Part shown: piece after piece, positions 16,397-25,211 of the stretch | Layout: the number at the start of each line of letters is the position of its first letter | Position numbering within the stretch: the first letter of the stretch is position 1 | Assembly (NCBI RefSeq): GCF_004354365.1 | Contig: NZ_SJCY01000002.1 | Span: 124,001 to 188,000 of the forward strand | Reading direction: 5' to 3' | Length of the DNA stretch: 64,000 bases | Source of the DNA: Pedobacter changchengzhani | GTDB taxonomy: Bacteria > Bacteroidota > Bacteroidia > Sphingobacteriales > Sphingobacteriaceae | Program-made: the position numbers and the translations under genes | Notes under the pieces: model-generated | Told to the model about the DNA's origin: nothing | Database searches by the model: none | Seen by the model: the letters and a program-made list of their open reading frames with translations, nothing else

Positions 16397-17044
16397 ATGC
16401 CTATAGTTTATAATAAGAAAATTAACGGAGATTCGACTCTGGCAATTTGGAAAATTGAAGAGACTGAGGAGGAACTCTTAAATGGTTTACAGCTTAAACA
16501 GCATGAGTTAGACCTAATTTCTTCTTTTAACAACGGAAAAAGATTGTTGCATTGGCTTAGCACCAGGCTGTTGTTAAGAACCATGCTGGCAACTGCCGAT
16601 TATATCGACTGCAAATTTGATGAACATGGAAAACCATTTTTGGCGAATTTTGACTATGAAATTTCTTTAAGCCATTCTTATGACTACGCAGCCGTGATGA
16701 TTAGCAAAAGTTGTGCAGTTGGTGTGGATATTGAACTGATTAAGCACAAAATTAAAACCATAAAACACAAATTTTTAAGCGATTTAGAACTTGCTCAAAA
16801 ACAAATTGGCGATAATATTGATGGTTTATATGTTTGTTGGTGTGCCAAAGAAGCCATTTACAAATGGTACGGAAAAAAGGGACTTGAATTTAGGCAACAC
16901 ATCCACATCAAACCTTTTAAATTAAAAAAAGAAGGCAGTTTAACTGCTGTAGTCGAATTACCAACGGGATTTAAAGAACTAACCGTTAACTATTTTAAAA
17001 CGGCCGATAATTACATGGTTGGGTATGTAAGCGCAGCGCATTAA
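16397..17044 (+). CDS. 4'-phosphopantetheinyl transferase superfamily protein
   Basis: This 215-residue Sfp-type transferase moves the phosphopantetheine arm from CoA to carrier proteins. It shows GKPFL (78-82), SLSHS (90-94), the magnesium-binding VGVDIE with Asp111 and Glu113, and WCAKEAIYKW (148-157) with the catalytic Glu/Lys pair. The length and N-terminal extension fit the Sfp group rather than the short AcpS group. No carrier protein, PKS or NRPS gene is nearby, so its target (fatty acid ACP or another carrier) is not indicated. lipB follows after 16 bp, probably in the same operon; both enzymes serve lipid-linked cofactor modification. Confidence 0.9.
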   Translation: MPIVYNKKINGDSTLAIWKIEETEEELLNGLQLKQHELDLISSFNNGKRLLHWLSTRLLLRTMLATADYIDCKFDEHGKPFLANFDYEISLSHSYDYAAVMISKSCAVGVDIELIKHKIKTIKHKFLSDLELAQKQIGDNIDGLYVCWCAKEAIYKWYGKKGLEFRQHIHIKPFKLKKEGSLTAVVELPTGFKELTVNYFKTADNYMVGYVSAAH

Positions 17045-17060
17045 ATAAATCCACCAAGCA

Positions 17061-17792
17061 ATGAACACGAAAATGAATGAGGATTTAGCAGACAAGGCTT
17101 TAGCAAAAACACAATTTTTAAATTGGGGCTTAACCGATTATCAAGAAGCTTGGGACAAACAGGAAGCATTGTTAAACAGCACCGTTGCCATAAAAACCGA
17201 AAACCGAATTAACGGAACCCACAAGTTAACACCGAATTACTTAATTTTTTGCGAACATCCGCACGTTTACACATTGGGCAAAAGTGGCCACCAAGAAAAC
17301 TTGTTGCTTGATGAACAAGGTCTTAAACAAAAACAGGCAACTTACCATAAAATAAATCGTGGTGGCGACATTACCTACCATGGCCCCGGACAAATTGTTG
17401 GTTATCCAATTTTAGACCTCGAAAATTTTTTCACCGACATTCATTTATACCTCCGAACGCTGGAAGAAGCTGTAATATTAACGCTAAAAGATTATGGAAT
17501 TGAAGCCGGCAGATACCCTGGCTACACCGGAGTTTGGTTAGATGCCGACAATGAAAAAGCCAGAAAAATTTGTGCAATGGGCGTTCGCTGCAGTAGATGG
17601 GTAACTATGCACGGTTTCGCATTTAACGTTAACGTAGATTTAGATTATTTTAAAAATATTGTACCATGTGGGATAGATGATAAGGCCGTAACTTCATTAG
17701 AAAAAGAACTTGGTTACACCTTAAATATGTTGGAGGTTGAAAATAAACTAAAAAACCACATTGCAACATTATTTAAGATGGAACTGATTTAA
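17061..17792 (+). CDS. lipB: octanoyltransferase (lipoate biosynthesis)
   Basis: The 243-residue enzyme transfers octanoyl from acyl-ACP to the lipoyl domains of 2-oxoacid dehydrogenases and GcvH. The core signature RGGDITYHGPGQ (100-111) is intact. The catalytic Lys169 lies in ARKICAMGVR and the acyl-accepting Cys203 in VPCGI. HPHVYTLG (67-74) is also typical. The N-terminus includes an extra 15 residues compared with shorter LipB proteins, and Met5 is an alternative start. It follows the phosphopantetheinyl transferase gene; no lipA is in the window. Confidence 0.95.
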   Translation: MNTKMNEDLADKALAKTQFLNWGLTDYQEAWDKQEALLNSTVAIKTENRINGTHKLTPNYLIFCEHPHVYTLGKSGHQENLLLDEQGLKQKQATYHKINRGGDITYHGPGQIVGYPILDLENFFTDIHLYLRTLEEAVILTLKDYGIEAGRYPGYTGVWLDADNEKARKICAMGVRCSRWVTMHGFAFNVNVDLDYFKNIVPCGIDDKAVTSLEKELGYTLNMLEVENKLKNHIATLFKMELI

Positions 17793-17834
17793 CCAGCTTT
17801 AAACCATCTCGATCATTTTTTCGTAATTAGCATT

Positions 17835-18548
17835 ATGAAACTTTTCCTTACCTCAATTATATTCTCTTTATTTACTTCGGGTTGCAGTAAAACTGATGAA
17901 ATTCCACAAAAAATAACTTCTTTGGATTTGGAAACTCAAAATACTTTTACCTACTTAGCCTTGGGCGATTCGTACACCATCGGCGAATCTGTAACACCAT
18001 CTAAAGCATTTCCATATCAACTACAGGCTTTGCTTAACAGCGAAAAAGTTGGTGTTGCAACACCTAAAATAATAGCCCGAACGGGATGGACAACTGGTGA
18101 CCTGCAAAGTGCAATTAAAGCAGAAAATACCACGCAAAAATATGATTTTGTAACTTTGCTGATTGGCGTAAATAATCAATACCGAGGTTATAAGTTGGAG
18201 GACTATAAAAAAGAATTCTCCCAACTACTCCAAACCGCTATAAATTTTGCCAATGGAAATAAAAAACGGGTTTTTGTGGTTTCTATCCCCGATTGGGGCA
18301 TCACTCCGTATGGAAAAAGTAGCGGAAGAGATGTGAAAATGATCTCCAGCGAAATTGATGCTTTTAATTTAGCGAATAAAGAAATCACTTTGGCTGCAGG
18401 TGTAAATTATACCGATATAACGCCACAATCTAGAAATGCCGAGAAAGATTTATCACTCGTAGCACAGGATGGTCTACACCCTAGTGAAAAGATGTATGCT
18501 GAGTGGGCAACTGCGCTAAATGCTAAAATTGTTGCTGAATTGAAGTAA
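17835..18548 (+). CDS. SGNH/GDSL hydrolase lipoprotein
   Basis: The 237-residue protein has a lipoprotein signal (SLFTSGCSK) with lipidated Cys17. Block I is LALGDSYTIGES with nucleophile Ser46, a GxND-like block is LLIGVNNQYRG, and the catalytic Asp/His pair lies near the C-terminus in DGLHPSE. It is therefore an esterase or acetylesterase-like enzyme anchored to the periplasmic side of a membrane. The substrate is unknown; SGNH members often remove acetyl groups from glycans. It lies 42 bp after lipB. Confidence 0.88.
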   Translation: MKLFLTSIIFSLFTSGCSKTDEIPQKITSLDLETQNTFTYLALGDSYTIGESVTPSKAFPYQLQALLNSEKVGVATPKIIARTGWTTGDLQSAIKAENTTQKYDFVTLLIGVNNQYRGYKLEDYKKEFSQLLQTAINFANGNKKRVFVVSIPDWGITPYGKSSGRDVKMISSEIDAFNLANKEITLAAGVNYTDITPQSRNAEKDLSLVAQDGLHPSEKMYAEWATALNAKIVAELK

Positions 18549-18710
18549 TACCATTTTTGATTATTATCTGTTGAAAAAAACCTAATTAGTCATCCATTTA
18601 TAAACTTAATTTGAAGTAAATTGTAGCATAACCAAAAATTTTGATGTTTTTTGTGACAAATTTTATACATTTAGCTTAAATATCAAACTAAACAACTTAA
18701 ACTTTAAATT

Positions 18711-19196
18711 ATGCAAAATTACGACTCTTCAGCAGGCGCTGGTTTTATGAGTGCATTTATTGGTGCTTACTTTATTTTCATTTTATTTATATGGGCGCTT
18801 TCCGTTGCAGGAATGTGGAAAACATTTGAAAAAGCAGGTAAGCCTGGTTGGGCTGCAATTATTCCAATTTACAACATTATCATTATGTTAGAGATTGTTG
18901 GTAAACCCATGATATGGATCTTGTGGTTGCTTATCCCTTGTGTAAACATTGTATTTTCTGTCTGGTTAATAAATTTAATGAGCAAAAGTTTCGGTAAATC
19001 TGAAGGTTACACTATTGGATTAATATTCCTTGGATTTATATTCTGGCCAATGCTGGGTTTTGGAGATGCAAAATATGTAGGTCCATCTGCTGCAGAAGCT
19101 CAAAATGGTGGCTTTGGTAACAATCCGTTTAATAACCAAAATAACCCTTTCGGAAATCAGAATAATCCAAACGACACTCCTCCTCCAGCACTTTAA
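18711..19196 (+). CDS. DUF5684-type small membrane protein
   Basis: The 161-residue protein has four hydrophobic helices (about 14-34, 47-62, 65-85 and 102-120) and a hydrophilic Asn/Gly/Pro-rich tail (about 130-161) with repeated NNPFxNQN steps. The W-K-x-F-E-K-A-G-K-P-G-W-A-A-I-I-P-x-Y-N core is a hallmark of the DUF5684 family, which is related to the membrane part seen in some signal-peptidase-like proteins. The function is unknown. The low-complexity Asn tail is unusual and probably disordered. Confidence 0.75.
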   Translation: MQNYDSSAGAGFMSAFIGAYFIFILFIWALSVAGMWKTFEKAGKPGWAAIIPIYNIIIMLEIVGKPMIWILWLLIPCVNIVFSVWLINLMSKSFGKSEGYTIGLIFLGFIFWPMLGFGDAKYVGPSAAEAQNGGFGNNPFNNQNNPFGNQNNPNDTPPPAL

Positions 19197-19242
19197 TTTG
19201 ATTAATGATACTGAACTTAAATTTTGCAACCTCTTCTAAGTT

Positions 19243-19524
19243 ATGAATTGGTTGCAAAATTATTTAATACCTTGCCCATTCAAGGCCTTAACAGGAATAG
19301 ATTGCCCAGGTTGTGGTTTTCAGCGTTCTTTTTTAGCACTTTTACAAGGCAATTTTACTCAGAGTTGGCACCTATACCCACCTACGTTGCCTATACTTTT
19401 ACTATTTGTTATAACGGGATTTTTAATTCAGTTTAAAGTCAAAAACAGATCAAAAATTATTAATTTACTGGCAATTATTGTTGGCAATTTTGTGTTGATT
19501 AGTTATCTGGTTAAAATGCTTTAA
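19243..19524 (+). CDS. DUF2752 membrane protein
   Basis: The 93-residue protein has the DUF2752 signature CPFKALTGIDCPGCGFQRS with three cysteines near the N-terminus, followed by two or three hydrophobic helices. The function of the family is unknown; the conserved cysteines suggest metal or disulfide chemistry in the membrane. It follows the DUF5684 gene on the same strand and converges with the RDD gene, with almost no gap (stop codons one base apart). Confidence 0.82.
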   Translation: MNWLQNYLIPCPFKALTGIDCPGCGFQRSFLALLQGNFTQSWHLYPPTLPILLLFVITGFLIQFKVKNRSKIINLLAIIVGNFVLISYLVKML

Positions 19525-19525
19525 C

Positions 19526-20269
19526 CTAAACGCTTTCGTTTGCCGTTAAAAAATTATAGTCATTTTTGATAAGCTCCAAAAATTGCAGTTCATTCATCCC
19601 CTGCGGGATACTAATAGATAAAAGATCTTTGATTTTAGCGGCCATTGTATAAATTAAATCGGCATTGCCACTTTCATTAAAGCCTTTAATTACTTCATGA
19701 ATCAGCTCTACATCTCTATCGTTTAAATGCAAAACTTCTTTAAAAGTAACCTGATAATCTACGGCCTCTACTGGCACAAATGCAATGTTATGAAACTGTG
19801 TTCGAGGAACAGTTTTAATTAGGGTTGTATTTGCAACTATATCGCCAATACGTTGCTTTTTCTCACTTATGGCAACGCTAATTAAGGCCAATAACTGAGA
19901 GGTTAATGTAAAATCGATAATCCTAAACAACCACCGCAATAGGTACTGACTTAAAGTAGGGCGATTTCCATCTAAACTAATTACCCTTATTTTCATTAAT
20001 TTTTTCCCGATACTTTTACCATCCATTGTAAGTTCGCAAACCAGATCGTAAAAAGTAAAAATTGCTAAAAAAACTGCAACTATAGTGATGAGAATTGCTT
20101 CAGACCGACTAATTGCAGCCACGATAAAAATCACCATCATAATGATAGCCAATACTGCAAACAAGGCCAAATCGATTAACCTCGCAGCTATTCGATCTCC
20201 TAAACTTGCTATCTCATATTCAACTTCTACATTTTGAGCGGTGTTAATTTTAATTGAATCCATGGTCAA
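19526..20269 (-). CDS. RDD family membrane protein
   Basis: The 247-residue protein has an N-terminal RDD domain: GDRIAARLIDLALFAV with the R...D pair, a second helix, then FYDLVCELTMDGKSIGKKLMKIRVI and a third hydrophobic segment near RWLFRIIDF. The roughly 100-residue C-terminal tail is soluble. RDD proteins are small membrane proteins of unclear transport or accessory function. It is divergent from the SpoIIM-MoxR-DUF58 gene row; an RDD gene beside this row is a recurring arrangement in Bacteroidetes. Confidence 0.85.
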   Translation of the reverse strand: MTMDSIKINTAQNVEVEYEIASLGDRIAARLIDLALFAVLAIIMMVIFIVAAISRSEAILITIVAVFLAIFTFYDLVCELTMDGKSIGKKLMKIRVISLDGNRPTLSQYLLRWLFRIIDFTLTSQLLALISVAISEKKQRIGDIVANTTLIKTVPRTQFHNIAFVPVEAVDYQVTFKEVLHLNDRDVELIHEVIKGFNESGNADLIYTMAAKIKDLLSISIPQGMNELQFLELIKNDYNFLTANESV

Positions 20270-20457
20270 AATTAATTTAATTTAGCGATAAACTGAAAGA
20301 TAAAATTTACACCTTATTCGCATTATAACCCATAGGTAATGTGTAAAAATGAGATCACGCAATTCCATCAAATCCACATTAGTATTAGAGAATTGAATAT
20401 TTTCTTTAAAAAACTAAAAATTTATCTATTTTAACCCAAGATTTTACAAACCAACCA

Positions 20458-21408
20458 ATGAGAGAAGCCTTATTTGTAAAGCAAAATACAGAAAAGTGGC
20501 AACACTTTGATAAAATGCAACATGCCAGCTCAGATGATTTGGCCGATTGCTTTATCGAAGTAACTAATGATTTGGCCTACTCAAAAACTTTTTATCCTAA
20601 ATCTCAAACTACCGCTTACTTAAATGGCTTAGCTTCTAGATTGCACGGCTCGGTTTACAAAAATAAAAAAGAAAAATCGGGTAGGTTTAAAACTTTTTGG
20701 GTGTCAGAATTGCCTTTAATTTTCCATCAATATAGAAAGCAACTACTTTATGCTCTCATTTTTTTTGTTGTTTCTTGCGCAATAGGTACTTTATCAGCTA
20801 AGTACGACGATAGTTTTGTGCGTTTAATATTGGGCGATGGTTATGTAAACATGACCAACGAAAATATTTCAAAAGGAAATCCATTTGGTGTGTACAAACA
20901 AAGTGGAGAGGTAATCATGTTTATCCAAATTGCTGGCAACAACATTTTTGTATCGATGTACACATTTGTTTTGGGCGTAATTTTTTCTTTTGGTGCGATT
21001 GTTTCACTTTTTAGAAACGGCATCATGTTAGGTTCTTTCCAATATTTCTTTTTTAGTAAAGGCTTGGGTTTGCAGTCGGTTTTAGTAATATGGATACACG
21101 GAACGCTAGAAATATCGGCAATTGTTTTGGCAGGTGCGGCAGGTATTATTTTGGGGAATAGTCTTCTATTTCCAAAAACTTACAGCCGGTTGGTATCCTT
21201 TAAAAGAGGCGCTAAAGATGGCTTAAAGATTGTTACGGGCTTAATTCCTATATTTCTGGTCGCTGCATTTTTCGAAAGTTTTGTAACCCGACATACCGAA
21301 ATGCCAATGTGGTTAAGTGGTTTTATACTACTTAGCTCGGCAACTTTCATCATTTGGTACACCATCATTTATCCCGCTAGGGTTTATAAAAAAGTTAACG
21401 CTTTATAA
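20458..21408 (+). CDS. stage II sporulation protein M-like membrane protein
   Basis: The 316-residue protein has a soluble N-terminal helical part (1-95) and then several transmembrane helices, with the SpoIIM features GxxNIFVSMYTFVLGVIFSFG and IHGTLEISAIVLAGAAG. In spore formers SpoIIM is part of the DMP engulfment complex; non-sporulating bacteria carry this wider family (DUF95) in MoxR/DUF58 loci, so the sporulation label is only homology. It is the first gene of a tight + strand row, and its stop lies seven bases before the next start. Confidence 0.85.
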   Translation: MREALFVKQNTEKWQHFDKMQHASSDDLADCFIEVTNDLAYSKTFYPKSQTTAYLNGLASRLHGSVYKNKKEKSGRFKTFWVSELPLIFHQYRKQLLYALIFFVVSCAIGTLSAKYDDSFVRLILGDGYVNMTNENISKGNPFGVYKQSGEVIMFIQIAGNNIFVSMYTFVLGVIFSFGAIVSLFRNGIMLGSFQYFFFSKGLGLQSVLVIWIHGTLEISAIVLAGAAGIILGNSLLFPKTYSRLVSFKRGAKDGLKIVTGLIPIFLVAAFFESFVTRHTEMPMWLSGFILLSSATFIIWYTIIYPARVYKKVNAL

Positions 21409-21415
21409 AATTTTT

Positions 21416-22291
21416 ATGCAAGAAAAGTTAGAATTTAAGAAAAAACGAGATTTTAGTCAAATTATAAACGACACATTTTTATTTCTTCGGCAGAATTTAA
21501 AACCACTTTTAAAAATTTATTTCATTTTTTGCGGATTATTTGTCCTCGCCGGCATGCTTTCGGCTTTAATGTATCAATATAAAACAATCAATTTAGTAAA
21601 TGGTGGCAGTCCTGCTTCTGCATTTAATTTCAGTAGAATGTTCGGCCTTGAATATTTTTTGGTGATCGTTTTCGCACTTGTAAGTTATGCCAGCGTAACG
21701 GTTGCCATTCTATCCTACATCACGCTATATGTTCAAAAAGGTAATCAAATTCCCTCAACCGATGAAGTTTGGGCCTATTACAAATTTTATTTTCTCAGAG
21801 TTTTTGGCAGTTCGCTGCTTCTGAGTTTAATGTTGGGCGTTGCAACCCTTTTTTGTTTAGTGCCAGGTTTTTATCTTTTCCCATTTGTAGCCATAATGAT
21901 GCCCATCATGGTAATAGAAAACGGTACATTGGGTTATTCGTTTGGGCGAAGCTTTAAACTTATAAAAGACAATTTTTGGACAACTTTTGGAACCATCATG
22001 ATCGTGTGGATCATTGTGTACGCAGGTATGTCGCTAATTACGCTGCCCACAACAATTTTATCTATGGTGGGTTTGTTTACAAAAAACAATCCATCAATGT
22101 CGCTAACTTTTACTGCAATAAGTACAGTGCTACAATACCTTTGCCAAGCATTTACTGTAATTCCAATCATTACCGTTTCTTTATGTTATTTTAGTTTGGC
22201 CGAGGATAAAGAAAGAACAGGATTAATGGAAAAAATTTCACAATTTGGCAACTTAGAAAAACCAATAGACCACCGACCAGAGGAATATTAA
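21416..22291 (+). CDS. multi-pass membrane protein of the MoxR/DUF58 locus
   Basis: I chose ATG 21416 (MQEKLEFKKKRDFSQI), giving 291 residues, because a longer frame from 21317 would overlap the SpoIIM-like gene by 92 bases. The protein has about six hydrophobic helices, with a glycine-rich loop around MFGLEYF and a conserved-looking VPGFYLFPFVAIMMPIM segment. The layout resembles the membrane domains of DUF4013/GlpQ-associated proteins, a weak assignment. Its place between SpoIIM and DUF4129 genes makes it part of this locus. No catalytic motif is visible. Confidence 0.75.
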   Translation: MQEKLEFKKKRDFSQIINDTFLFLRQNLKPLLKIYFIFCGLFVLAGMLSALMYQYKTINLVNGGSPASAFNFSRMFGLEYFLVIVFALVSYASVTVAILSYITLYVQKGNQIPSTDEVWAYYKFYFLRVFGSSLLLSLMLGVATLFCLVPGFYLFPFVAIMMPIMVIENGTLGYSFGRSFKLIKDNFWTTFGTIMIVWIIVYAGMSLITLPTTILSMVGLFTKNNPSMSLTFTAISTVLQYLCQAFTVIPIITVSLCYFSLAEDKERTGLMEKISQFGNLEKPIDHRPEEY

Positions 22292-22292
22292 A

Positions 22293-23018
22293 ATGTACAA
22301 ATCGCTCTTTATCTCTTGTTTATTTTTAGGCCTATTCTTTACTTCCAAGGTTGGTCTATCTAAGGCAATATCCTTTAATCACAAGCAAACTGAAATTAGT
22401 TTAGATAGCGCTCAAATTAAACCCGCTAAGTTTGATAAGGAGGCACTACAAGAATATAAAAACCAAAAATCATTTAAGTATGATGATGCCCCAACTACCG
22501 AACTGTCTTTATGGGATAGGTTTTGGATGTGGTTTTGGGATTTGGTAGGTCGAATTTTTGCAGGCGCCGCAAGTAATCCAATTTCAAAATGGTTTTTCAT
22601 TATTTTGGGCGTTGCCGTAGTTGTATTCATCATCATTAAATTAATAGGAACTGAACAAATTTTCTCTAAAAAATCGAAAGCCACTAATTTCTCTTACGAT
22701 TTAACGGAGAATATTCACGATATCGATTATGAAGCTGAATTGAACCGATTTATTGCACAAGAAAACTATCGCCACGCAGTGAGGCTGCTGTATTTAAGGT
22801 GTTTAAAAAAACTAAGCGACGCCGAAATTATTACGTGGAAACCCGATAAAACAAACTTTAACTATTTGGCAGAGCTAAAAGATTTGAACCTAAAGGATGA
22901 TTTTAGCGCCTTAACTTTTCAGTTTGATTATATCTGGTACGGCGATTTCCCTATTGATAAAAATGGCTTTGCACCAATTAACCAATCTTTCAAAAATTTT
23001 AACAGTCAAATTAAATGA
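22293..23018 (+). CDS. DUF4129 domain-containing membrane protein
   Basis: The 241-residue protein has an N-terminal signal/helix (about 5-27), one central transmembrane helix (about 102-122) and a cytoplasmic C-terminal DUF4129 domain around YRHAVRLLYLRCLKKLSD and KTNFNYLAEL. DUF4129 occurs in the membrane component of MoxR/DUF58 systems and at the end of some transglutaminase-like proteins. The gene begins one base after the previous stop codon and its last four bases (ATGA) overlap the next start, so the row is translationally coupled. Confidence 0.82.
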   Translation: MYKSLFISCLFLGLFFTSKVGLSKAISFNHKQTEISLDSAQIKPAKFDKEALQEYKNQKSFKYDDAPTTELSLWDRFWMWFWDLVGRIFAGAASNPISKWFFIILGVAVVVFIIIKLIGTEQIFSKKSKATNFSYDLTENIHDIDYEAELNRFIAQENYRHAVRLLYLRCLKKLSDAEIITWKPDKTNFNYLAELKDLNLKDDFSALTFQFDYIWYGDFPIDKNGFAPINQSFKNFNSQIK

Positions 23019-24211
23019 AAGGTTACAAGATATATTTAGCCATTGGCGTATTATTGATTGCTGCATATTTAGTGGCGCAGTACAATAAACCAAGCCCTAC
23101 CGATTGGACCGCCACTTACGTTGCCAAAGATAAAATTCCTTTTGGAACGTATATTTTGCGCAACAGAATAAATGATATAATACCTAATGCTGAGGTTTTA
23201 AACGCACAAAACGCCACTTATAACACTTTTAAAGATTCTAAATATGAAGCATCAAGCTACATTATAGTTGCCTCATCGGTAAAAATTGATAAAACAGACT
23301 TCGAGCAGTTGAAGCTTTTTATGGAGAAAGGGAACAACGTATTTATCGCTGCGTACGAATTTGGCCCATACCTAAATAAAATATTAAAATTACAAACAGC
23401 CACGGTTTACAAAACAACGCCCGGTAGTATTTCTGTCAATTTTACCAATCCAGCTTTAAGTTCAGTTGCCGATTATCGTTTCGAAAAAGACATTGGCAAC
23501 CAATATTTTCAAAAATACGAAACTAAAAACGTAACCGCTTTAGGAAAAAATGCACTCGGAAATGTGAATTTTATAAGCAAAAAATATAAAAAAGGCAATT
23601 TGTATTTAATTGCAGAACCCGGTTTTTACACCAATTTTAATCTGTTAGATAAAGATGGTGCAGATTACGCAGCAAAATCCTTAAGCTATTTACGGCAAAG
23701 CAAAACCGTACTTTGGGATGAGTACAACACTTTAGCCAATACCGACGAAGGCAGTTTATTGCGTGTATTTTTTAAACATCCCGAATTAAAATATGCCTAT
23801 TACCTCACTATAATTGGCTTGATTATTTTTGTGCTGTACGATATGAAACGTCGCCAAAGAATTATCCCAATTATGAACCCTTTTACAAATTCATCGGTAG
23901 ATTTTGTAAAAGTAGTAGGCAGTGTTTATTTTGATAAAAGAAACAATTTAGACATTGCACGTAAAAAAATTACTTTCTTTTTAGCCTATTTACGTGCCAG
24001 GTATCATTTAAAAACAAACGAAATTGATGGAAATTTCAGCGAATTGTTAAGTCAAAAAACAGGTATAAACCTCATTTTAGCAAAAACATTGACCAATAAT
24101 TTTATAAAAATACCTTTGGCACAAGAAATTAATGATAAAGAATTGATTGATTTGAACGACATTATAGAACAGTTTTATAAAAATACGCAACCACATGGAG
24201 CAACAATTTAA
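23015..24211 (+). CDS. DUF4350 domain-containing membrane protein
   Basis: The 398-residue protein has an N-terminal helix (about 5-21), an extracytoplasmic DUF4350-like domain (about 30-235; a GATase-like fold with GTYILRNRINDI and FMEKGNNVFIAA), a second helix (about 265-282, YAYYLTIIGLIIFVLYDM) and a helical cytoplasmic tail. The family is poorly characterised and usually sits in MoxR/DUF58 loci. It overlaps the preceding gene by four bases and the MoxR gene by 17 bases, strong evidence for a single operon. Confidence 0.82.
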   Translation: MKGYKIYLAIGVLLIAAYLVAQYNKPSPTDWTATYVAKDKIPFGTYILRNRINDIIPNAEVLNAQNATYNTFKDSKYEASSYIIVASSVKIDKTDFEQLKLFMEKGNNVFIAAYEFGPYLNKILKLQTATVYKTTPGSISVNFTNPALSSVADYRFEKDIGNQYFQKYETKNVTALGKNALGNVNFISKKYKKGNLYLIAEPGFYTNFNLLDKDGADYAAKSLSYLRQSKTVLWDEYNTLANTDEGSLLRVFFKHPELKYAYYLTIIGLIIFVLYDMKRRQRIIPIMNPFTNSSVDFVKVVGSVYFDKRNNLDIARKKITFFLAYLRARYHLKTNEIDGNFSELLSQKTGINLILAKTLTNNFIKIPLAQEINDKELIDLNDIIEQFYKNTQPHGATI

Positions 24212-25169
24212 CCAACGCACCGATTTAACTGCTTTAAATGAAGCGGTAAATCAGATTCGCACGGCACTAAGCAATATAATAGTTGGACAAAAACAGGTAA
24301 TCGACTTTTTGATAGTGGGGCTTTTAGCCGATGGACATATTTTAATTGAAGGTGTGCCCGGTGTAGCCAAAACTTTGAGCGCGAAACTTTTAGCAAAATC
24401 GATAGATGCAAAATTTTCTAGGGTACAATTTACGCCCGATTTAATGCCATCTGATGTTTTAGGAACACCAATTTTTAATACTAAAACCGGCGATTTTGAA
24501 TTTAGAAAAGGTCCAATTTTCGGCAATATTGTTTTAGTTGATGAAATTAACCGTGCACCAGCAAAAACACAGTCGGCACTTTTTGAAATTATGGAGGAAC
24601 GCCAAGTTACTATTGATGGCGAAACCTATATTATGGATGAACCTTTTATGGTATTGGCAACCCAAAACCCGATTGAACAAGAGGGAACATATCGCTTACC
24701 AGAAGCACAATTAGATCGGTTTTTATTCAAGATAGAGGTTAAATATCCTACCGTAGAAGAAGAAGTTGCCATCATTACCGCACAGCATACCGTTGTAAAT
24801 AAATCACTTTTAGATGAGGTAAAACCTGTTCTATCGATTCAACAAATTAAAGATACACGCGCCATTATTAGAAATTTATATGTAGAGCCAAAACTTATTG
24901 AGTTTATTGCACAGATTGTATTCGAAACACGCAATAATCCATCGCTTTATTTGGGTGCGTCGCCTCGGGCATCGCTGGCAATTATACATAGCGCAAAAGC
25001 TTTAGCAGCCATCCAAGGTAGAGATTTTGTAACGCCAGATGATATTGTAACCGTAGCAGTGCCAGTGCTTGCACACCGAATTTTGCTCTCGCCAGAAAAA
25101 GAAATGGAAGGCTTAACAACGGCTGATATTATCAACCAAATCATCAAAAAAATAGAAGTACCGAGGTAA
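24195..25169 (+). CDS. MoxR family AAA+ ATPase
   Basis: The 324-residue ATPase has Walker A GVPGVAKT (53-60), Walker B VDEINRAP (115-122), a sensor-1 region LATQNPIEQEGTYRLPEAQLDRF and the C-terminal lid with GASPRAS (sensor 2). MoxR ATPases act as chaperones that assemble or activate partner complexes, often with von Willebrand A or DUF58 partners. The downstream DUF58 protein is the expected partner. The ATG at 24195 overlaps the DUF4350 gene. Confidence 0.93.
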   Translation: MEQQFNQRTDLTALNEAVNQIRTALSNIIVGQKQVIDFLIVGLLADGHILIEGVPGVAKTLSAKLLAKSIDAKFSRVQFTPDLMPSDVLGTPIFNTKTGDFEFRKGPIFGNIVLVDEINRAPAKTQSALFEIMEERQVTIDGETYIMDEPFMVLATQNPIEQEGTYRLPEAQLDRFLFKIEVKYPTVEEEVAIITAQHTVVNKSLLDEVKPVLSIQQIKDTRAIIRNLYVEPKLIEFIAQIVFETRNNPSLYLGASPRASLAIIHSAKALAAIQGRDFVTPDDIVTVAVPVLAHRILLSPEKEMEGLTTADIINQIIKKIEVPR

Positions 25170-25211
25170 ATTTCATCAACTTAATTGAGTGACATTTAAT
25201 TAAATAAAATA

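Noticed and set aside
21317..21415. N-terminal extension of the membrane protein gene at 21416
   Set aside because: It would overlap 92 bases of the SpoIIM-like gene; ATG 21416 is placed naturally after that stop codon.
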